Shown: piece by piece, positions 60,085 through 64,000 of the stretch
Position numbering within the stretch: position 1 is the first letter of the stretch
Layout of the letters: every line of letters starts with the position of its first letter
Source: Demequina aestuarii
Lineage (GTDB): Bacteria; Actinomycetota; Actinomycetes; Actinomycetales; Demequinaceae
Length of the DNA: 64,000 nt
Assembly: GCF_000975095.1 (NCBI RefSeq)
Contig: NZ_BBRD01000001.1
Coordinates: 486,714 to 550,713, forward strand
Direction of reading: 5' to 3'
Notes under the pieces: model-generated
Seen by the model: the letters and a program-made list of their open reading frames with translations, nothing else
Told to the model about the DNA's origin: nothing
Databases searched by the model: none
Translations under genes and position numbers: made by a program

Positions 60085-61299
60085 TCAGCGCCGTGCCCGT
60101 TGCTCGGCGGCACGGGCCAGGTCGAGGTCGAAGCCCTCGTGACGCATGCGCAGGTCGATGTAGAGGAGCGCGAATACGGAGCCCAGGTAGGAGTACACCA
60201 ACACCAGCGAGATCACGTAGGACAGTCCGTACACCACGAAGAAGGCCACGATCAGGACGACCATGTTCTCGGGGGCGACGAGCGAGACGAAGATCGCGCC
60301 GAACTGCCCCACGTATTGCAGCACGCTCGACACGATGTTGATCAGGATCGCGGCGACGAACAGTACGAGGACGCTCCACCAGAACCGACCACGGATCAGG
60401 CGCGTCAGACGCTTGAGTGCCGCCACCATCGAGATGCCCTCGAGCACGATCATCGCTCGTGCGATGCCCTGGCCGAGCGTCACGAGGAAGCCCGCAGGAA
60501 TCATCAGGAGGAAGAACAGCACCACGGTGAGCGCGATGGCGCCGCCGCTGGCGTCTCCCGCGGCGAGGGACACCAGCAGCGGCGAGAACGCCACGAGCAG
60601 CAGCGCGGTGAGAGCTGCGGAGGTCGTGACGTAGAGCAGCAGCAGGGACCCCAGGCGCCGGCGCACCTGGCGCCACGCGAGCGGGATGCCGATGCGCTCC
60701 CCGAGCACGGCGCGCGCGACTCCAGGGGCGATGATCGAGCTGGAGAACACGTCCGCGAGCAGCATCATCAGGACTGACACCACGATCATCGCGATGGTGC
60801 GGGAGGAGATGCCAGAGAACGTGGGGGTGGTGTTCATCAGGCCCAGCTGGGGGTCGGTGAACACCATCCACAGCGCGACGAGCATGAGGATCGTCGAGAC
60901 GAGCGTGAACAGCAGCGGTGCGCCCAGGACGACGGCGCGATTGAAGCGCATGGCCTTGAACGGCACGGTGAGGAAGTCGCCGAAGCTGAGGGGACGAAGC
61001 GGGATGATCCCCGGCTGCCACGACCGGAACGATGGCGCGGCACCCATCTGCTGCGGCACGGGCCCACGTCCCGCGGCAGGCGTGCCGTAGGCGGGCTGCT
61101 CAGCGAGCGACGGGCCCGGTGCGGCGCCGGCGACGGGTGCGGGTGCAGCTCCCGGCGGACCCGGTGGGGTGCCACCTGGCGCGGTCCACGCCTGGGGCGC
61201 TGCCGCATCGGCCGCCGTGCGGGCGTCCTGGTCGGACGGCCAGTGCAGCGCCGCCGCGTCGGCTGATGCCTCCGTGCCGCGGCGATCGTCGTTGGTCAT
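60085..61299 (-). CDS. Polytopic membrane protein, first gene of the MoxR operon
   Basis: A 404-residue protein with a disordered Ala/Pro/Gly-rich N-terminus (1-85) and six or seven transmembrane helices resembling the membrane domain of glycerophosphodiester phosphodiesterases and YciC-like proteins: IIPLRPLSFGDFLTVPFKAM opens the domain. It has no catalytic GDPD domain. A GAAGGGGGC ribosome site precedes ATG 61299, and a GATAGT box lies upstream at 61321-61326. It probably sets the operon promoter opposite mtrA. Confidence 0.85.
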   Translation of the reverse strand: MTNDDRRGTEASADAAALHWPSDQDARTAADAAAPQAWTAPGGTPPGPPGAAPAPVAGAAPGPSLAEQPAYGTPAAGRGPVPQQMGAAPSFRSWQPGIIPLRPLSFGDFLTVPFKAMRFNRAVVLGAPLLFTLVSTILMLVALWMVFTDPQLGLMNTTPTFSGISSRTIAMIVVSVLMMLLADVFSSSIIAPGVARAVLGERIGIPLAWRQVRRRLGSLLLLYVTTSAALTALLLVAFSPLLVSLAAGDASGGAIALTVVLFFLLMIPAGFLVTLGQGIARAMIVLEGISMVAALKRLTRLIRGRFWWSVLVLFVAAILINIVSSVLQYVGQFGAIFVSLVAPENMVVLIVAFFVVYGLSYVISLVLVYSYLGSVFALLYIDLRMRHEGFDLDLARAAEQRARR

Positions 61300-61395
61300 C
61301 GAGCCCCCTTCGTCGACTCGGACTATCCTGCCATGCGGCGCACGCGGGTTGCGGCCCTCTCACTCCCGTCGCGCCCACCGTGGCAAGATGGCGTC

Positions 61396-62079
61396 ATGAC
61401 GGCACGCATCCTGGTGGTCGATGACGACCCCGCAGTCTCGGAGATGATCGGAATCGTCCTTCGCGGCGACGGTTTCGAGCCTGTCTTCTGCGATCACGGC
61501 GACCGTGCAGTGCAGGCCTTCCGTGACGAGAATCCCGACGTGATCCTGCTCGACCTGATGCTGCCGGGCAAGAGCGGCATCGACATCTGCCGGGAGATCC
61601 GCGCAGAGTCAGGCGTTCCGGTCATCATGCTCACGGCGAAGTCCGACACGGTCGACGTGGTGCTCGGCCTCGAGTCCGGGGCGGATGACTACATCCCCAA
61701 GCCGTTCAAGCCGCGCGAGCTCATCGCTCGGGTGCGGGCGCGACTGCGCCGCAACGACAACGCCGTCCCGGCGGTGGTGCGCATCGGCGACCTCGAGATC
61801 GACGTCACCGGCCACCGTGTGACGCGCGCCGGGGACGTCATCCCGCTGACGCCGCTCGAGTTCGACGTGCTCGTCACCCTGGCCCGCGCGCCCGGCCAGG
61901 TGTTCACGCGCGAGATCCTGCTCGAAGACGTGTGGGGCTACCGGCACGCCGCGGATACCCGTCTGGTGAACGTCCACATCCAGCGACTGCGCGCGAAGAT
62001 CGAGCACGACCCGGAGAACCCCGAGATCATCCAGACGGTGCGCGGCGTGGGCTACAAGGCGGGCGCCCACCAGCCGTGA
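61396..62079 (+). CDS. mtrA: MtrA response regulator
   Basis: A 227-residue OmpR-family regulator with phospho-acceptor Asp53 (LLDLMLPGKSG), Thr of MLTAKSD, Lys of YIPKPFKP and a C-terminal winged helix ending TVRGVGYKAG. MtrA is the essential actinobacterial regulator of cell-wall hydrolases, division and osmotic response. The start ATG 61396 is chosen because it opens the receiver domain; the frame extends upstream without support. mtrB follows with a four-base gap. Confidence 0.97.
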   Translation: MTARILVVDDDPAVSEMIGIVLRGDGFEPVFCDHGDRAVQAFRDENPDVILLDLMLPGKSGIDICREIRAESGVPVIMLTAKSDTVDVVLGLESGADDYIPKPFKPRELIARVRARLRRNDNAVPAVVRIGDLEIDVTGHRVTRAGDVIPLTPLEFDVLVTLARAPGQVFTREILLEDVWGYRHAADTRLVNVHIQRLRAKIEHDPENPEIIQTVRGVGYKAGAHQP

Positions 62080-62083
62080 CGGC

Positions 62084-63757
62084 GTGGGTCTGAGGTCCAC
62101 CCCCATGACGAGCATCGCACGGTCCGTCGGCGCGGCTCTCGCCACCCCGGTGCGCTACGCGACCCGGCGCTGGACCCGTTCGATGTCGCTGCGCGTGGTC
62201 GTGTCGACACTCGTGATGGGCATCGGCACGGTCGCTCTGCTCGGCGCCTACGTCACGACCCAGATCCGCGACGGCCTGGTCGACAACCGTGTGGATCGTG
62301 TGCTTGCGGAGAGCGCGCGTGACGCCGCCACCGCTCAGGAACGTGCCGAGACGTCGACGGCCGCCAACCCGCAGGACCTGCAGCAGTTCGTCTACGTGCT
62401 GCAGACCGAGTTGCGCGCGCTGGGCGGCGAGAGCCGCGGTCTGGTGATGCTGCGCAGTCCCGACAACACCTCGGCGGTACCGCTGACCATCGGTGAGTCG
62501 ACCACGGGCCTGCGTCTGGCCGTCTCCTCTGACATGCGTGACGCGGTGGCGGACGGCGTCGCCCAGCCATGGCAGTTCGTCACCCTGCCCAGCACGGGGG
62601 ACCCGGGGATCGTCGTGGGGTCGCAGTTCGACATCCCCGTCGCAGGCGCATACGAGCTGTACTTCGTGTACTCGCTCGCCGACGAGCAGTCGACGCTCGC
62701 GCTCATTCAGCAGGTGCTCGCGCTGGGCGCCGCGGTGCTCGTCGCGCTCGTGGTCGCCATGACGTGGTTCGTGACGTCGCAGGCGGTGCGGCCGGTGCGG
62801 CAGGCGGCTCGCGTGGCGTCGCGCCTCGCCGAGGGGCGGCTCTCGGAGCGCATGACCGTGCGCGGTCACGACGAGATGGCCACGCTCGCGCAGACCTTCA
62901 ACGAGATGGCCGAGTCGCTCCAGCGCCAGATCACGCGCATGGAGCACCTGTCGCGACTGCAGCGTCGGTTCGTCTCCGACGTCTCGCACGAGCTGCGCAC
63001 CCCGCTCACGACGGTGCGGATGGCGTCCGACGTGCTCCACGACGCTCGCGACGGCTTCCCTCCCCACGTGTCCCGCTCGGCCGAGCTGCTCAGCACTCAG
63101 CTTGATCGCTTCGAGGCGCTGCTGAGCGACCTGCTGGAGATCTCCCGCATCGACGCGGGCGCCGCGCCCCTGGAGTTCGAAGAGGTGGACCTCGCCGATG
63201 TGGTGAGAGACGAGGTCGAGGCCATGCTTCCCATCGCGGGCGACATGGGCGTCGAGATCCGGCTCCACGTCGCGGCGGGCGGCCACACGGCGTCGATCGA
63301 TCGACCCCGGGTGGGGCGCATCGTCCGCAATCTGCTCTCGAACGCCATCGAGCACTGTCAGGAGGGCGCCGTCGACGTCGCGGTCCGCGCCGACAGGCGC
63401 GGCGTCGCCGTCGTGGTGCGCGACTACGGTCTGGGGCTCACCACGCACCAGGTCGAGCGCGTGTTCGACCGGTTCTGGCGGGCGGACTCCGCGCGGGCGC
63501 GCACGATGGGCGGGACCGGTCTCGGACTGTCGATCGCGCGCGAGGATGCGGTGCTGCACGATGGGCGGCTGGAGGCGTGGGGTCAGCCGGGCAAGGGCGC
63601 CAGCTTCCGGCTGCTGCTGCCGCGGACGTCGGAGGGGCTCGGCTCGAACGCCCCCTTGCCCCTCGTGATGCGTGAGAAGGACTTCGAGGCCGCTGGCCCC
63701 CGCGTGGATTTCGCTTCCACGCTCGTGAGTCCCAGCGCCGAGGGAGGCCAGCCGTGA
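62084..63757 (+). CDS. mtrB: MtrB sensor histidine kinase
   Basis: A 557-residue kinase with two transmembrane helices (about 38-60 and 205-228) around an extracytoplasmic sensor, a HAMP domain (SQAVRPVRQAARVASRLAEG), HisKA with SDVSHELRTPLTTVRM and an HATPase domain (NLLSNAIEH, VRDYGLG, GGTGLGLSIA). The C-terminal 40 residues are an extra tail typical of MtrB. GTG 62084 is used; an ATG seven codons later (62105) is possible. It overlaps lpqB by GTGA. Confidence 0.96.
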   Translation: MGLRSTPMTSIARSVGAALATPVRYATRRWTRSMSLRVVVSTLVMGIGTVALLGAYVTTQIRDGLVDNRVDRVLAESARDAATAQERAETSTAANPQDLQQFVYVLQTELRALGGESRGLVMLRSPDNTSAVPLTIGESTTGLRLAVSSDMRDAVADGVAQPWQFVTLPSTGDPGIVVGSQFDIPVAGAYELYFVYSLADEQSTLALIQQVLALGAAVLVALVVAMTWFVTSQAVRPVRQAARVASRLAEGRLSERMTVRGHDEMATLAQTFNEMAESLQRQITRMEHLSRLQRRFVSDVSHELRTPLTTVRMASDVLHDARDGFPPHVSRSAELLSTQLDRFEALLSDLLEISRIDAGAAPLEFEEVDLADVVRDEVEAMLPIAGDMGVEIRLHVAAGGHTASIDRPRVGRIVRNLLSNAIEHCQEGAVDVAVRADRRGVAVVVRDYGLGLTTHQVERVFDRFWRADSARARTMGGTGLGLSIAREDAVLHDGRLEAWGQPGKGASFRLLLPRTSEGLGSNAPLPLVMREKDFEAAGPRVDFASTLVSPSAEGGQP

Positions 63758-64000
63758 ACACCCGACGACTCGCGGCCGTGATCACGCTCGCCGCCACGAC
63801 CTTGGTGGGCTGCGCGGCGATCCCGCACACCGGGGACGTGCAGGAGGGCAGCGCCGACGTGCTGCCCGTCGAGCCGCTGCAGCCCATCCAGGAGGGCCCG
63901 GGCCCCTCGGACGAGCCGGCGGCGATCATCGTGGGCTTCCTCAACGCCTCCGCTGCGGGCGTCGCCTCGGACTTCGAGGTGGCACGGGAGTTCCTGACGG
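63754..64000 (+). CDS. lpqB: LpqB lipoprotein, start only (cut by window end)
   Basis: The first 82 residues of the LpqB lipoprotein. A short Arg-Arg n-region and hydrophobic core end in the lipobox LVGC at about residue 20, followed by AAIPHTGDV and a Pro/Glu-rich segment, then IIVGFLNASAAG, the start of the conserved LpqB domain. LpqB associates with MtrB and modulates its signalling. Its GTG overlaps the mtrB stop (GTGA). Confidence 0.93.
   Translation, partial: MNTRRLAAVITLAATTLVGCAAIPHTGDVQEGSADVLPVEPLQPIQEGPGPSDEPAAIIVGFLNASAAGVASDFEVAREFLT

Overview
This window is about 70% GC, uses many GTG starts and carries WhiB1, WhiB2, MtrA-MtrB-LpqB, PdtaS, AdnAB, UvrD2, YlbL and UPF0182. It is therefore the chromosome of an actinobacterium, most likely a member of the Micrococcales (the family placement is inference). 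Many gene neighbourhoods match those I recall from Mycobacterium tuberculosis: adnA-adnB-nudC-uvrD2-(zincin)-ylbL-UPF0182, pdtaS-whiB1, whiB2-(metallopeptidase-like)-DUF3499-phosphomannomutase-ahcY-mtrA-mtrB-lpqB, and moxR-DUF58-SpoIIM-RDD. I see no prophage, IS element, integrase, CRISPR array or rRNA.

Layout. 1-7.2 kb: small membrane protein, M24 aminopeptidase, PHP phosphoesterase, DEAD-box RNA helicase with an RG-rich tail, gluconokinase, DUF3107, a DUF3152 protein with a degenerate metal site, and a DUF368 (PopT-type) undecaprenyl-phosphate transporter. 7.2-17.7 kb: DNA-repair block of AdnA, AdnB, an APH-fold kinase, NudC and UvrD2. 17.7-18.7 kb: a scar in which a TetR regulator and an MFS efflux pump, originally divergent, have both lost their N-termini. 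18.8-25.9 kb: ThiF/cyclodehydratase-like protein, DUF5679 zinc ribbon, DUF2342 zincin, YlbL (PDZ-Lon) protease and UPF0182. 25.9-29.8 kb: GH16 lipoprotein, initiator tRNA, APC permease, and a DUF2505-fluC-fluC operon. 29.8-32.2 kb: PdtaS histidine kinase, WhiB1 and a small membrane protein.

32.2-45.3 kb is envelope-oriented: an FHA/FtsK-type ATPase resembling type VII secretion EssC/EccC but without ESX partners here, a GT-C-like membrane protein, an OmpR-type two-component pair, GtrA, purK-purE, two LCP (LytR-CpsA-Psr) ligases and a GT2 glycosyltransferase. 45.3-53.9 kb: whiB2, a 1,037-residue glycosyltransferase/membrane protein with DUF5719, a metallopeptidase-like protein, DUF3499, phosphomannomutase and S-adenosylhomocysteinase. 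54-64 kb: RDD and SpoIIM membrane proteins, the operon (membrane protein)-DUF4129-DUF4350-MoxR-DUF58, then mtrA-mtrB and the start of lpqB.

Most of the window reads as vertically inherited housekeeping DNA for cell wall assembly, DNA repair and envelope-stress sensing. A recurring feature is leaderless transcription: many genes carry a TANNNT -10 box 6-8 bases before the start codon, which fixes several start calls. The most unusual items are the TetR/MFS deletion scar, the orphan EssC-like ATPase, loss of metal ligands or catalytic residues in several enzymes (DUF3152, NudC, the metallopeptidase family, the UvrD2 linker), and candidate control elements in front of whiB1 and whiB2.
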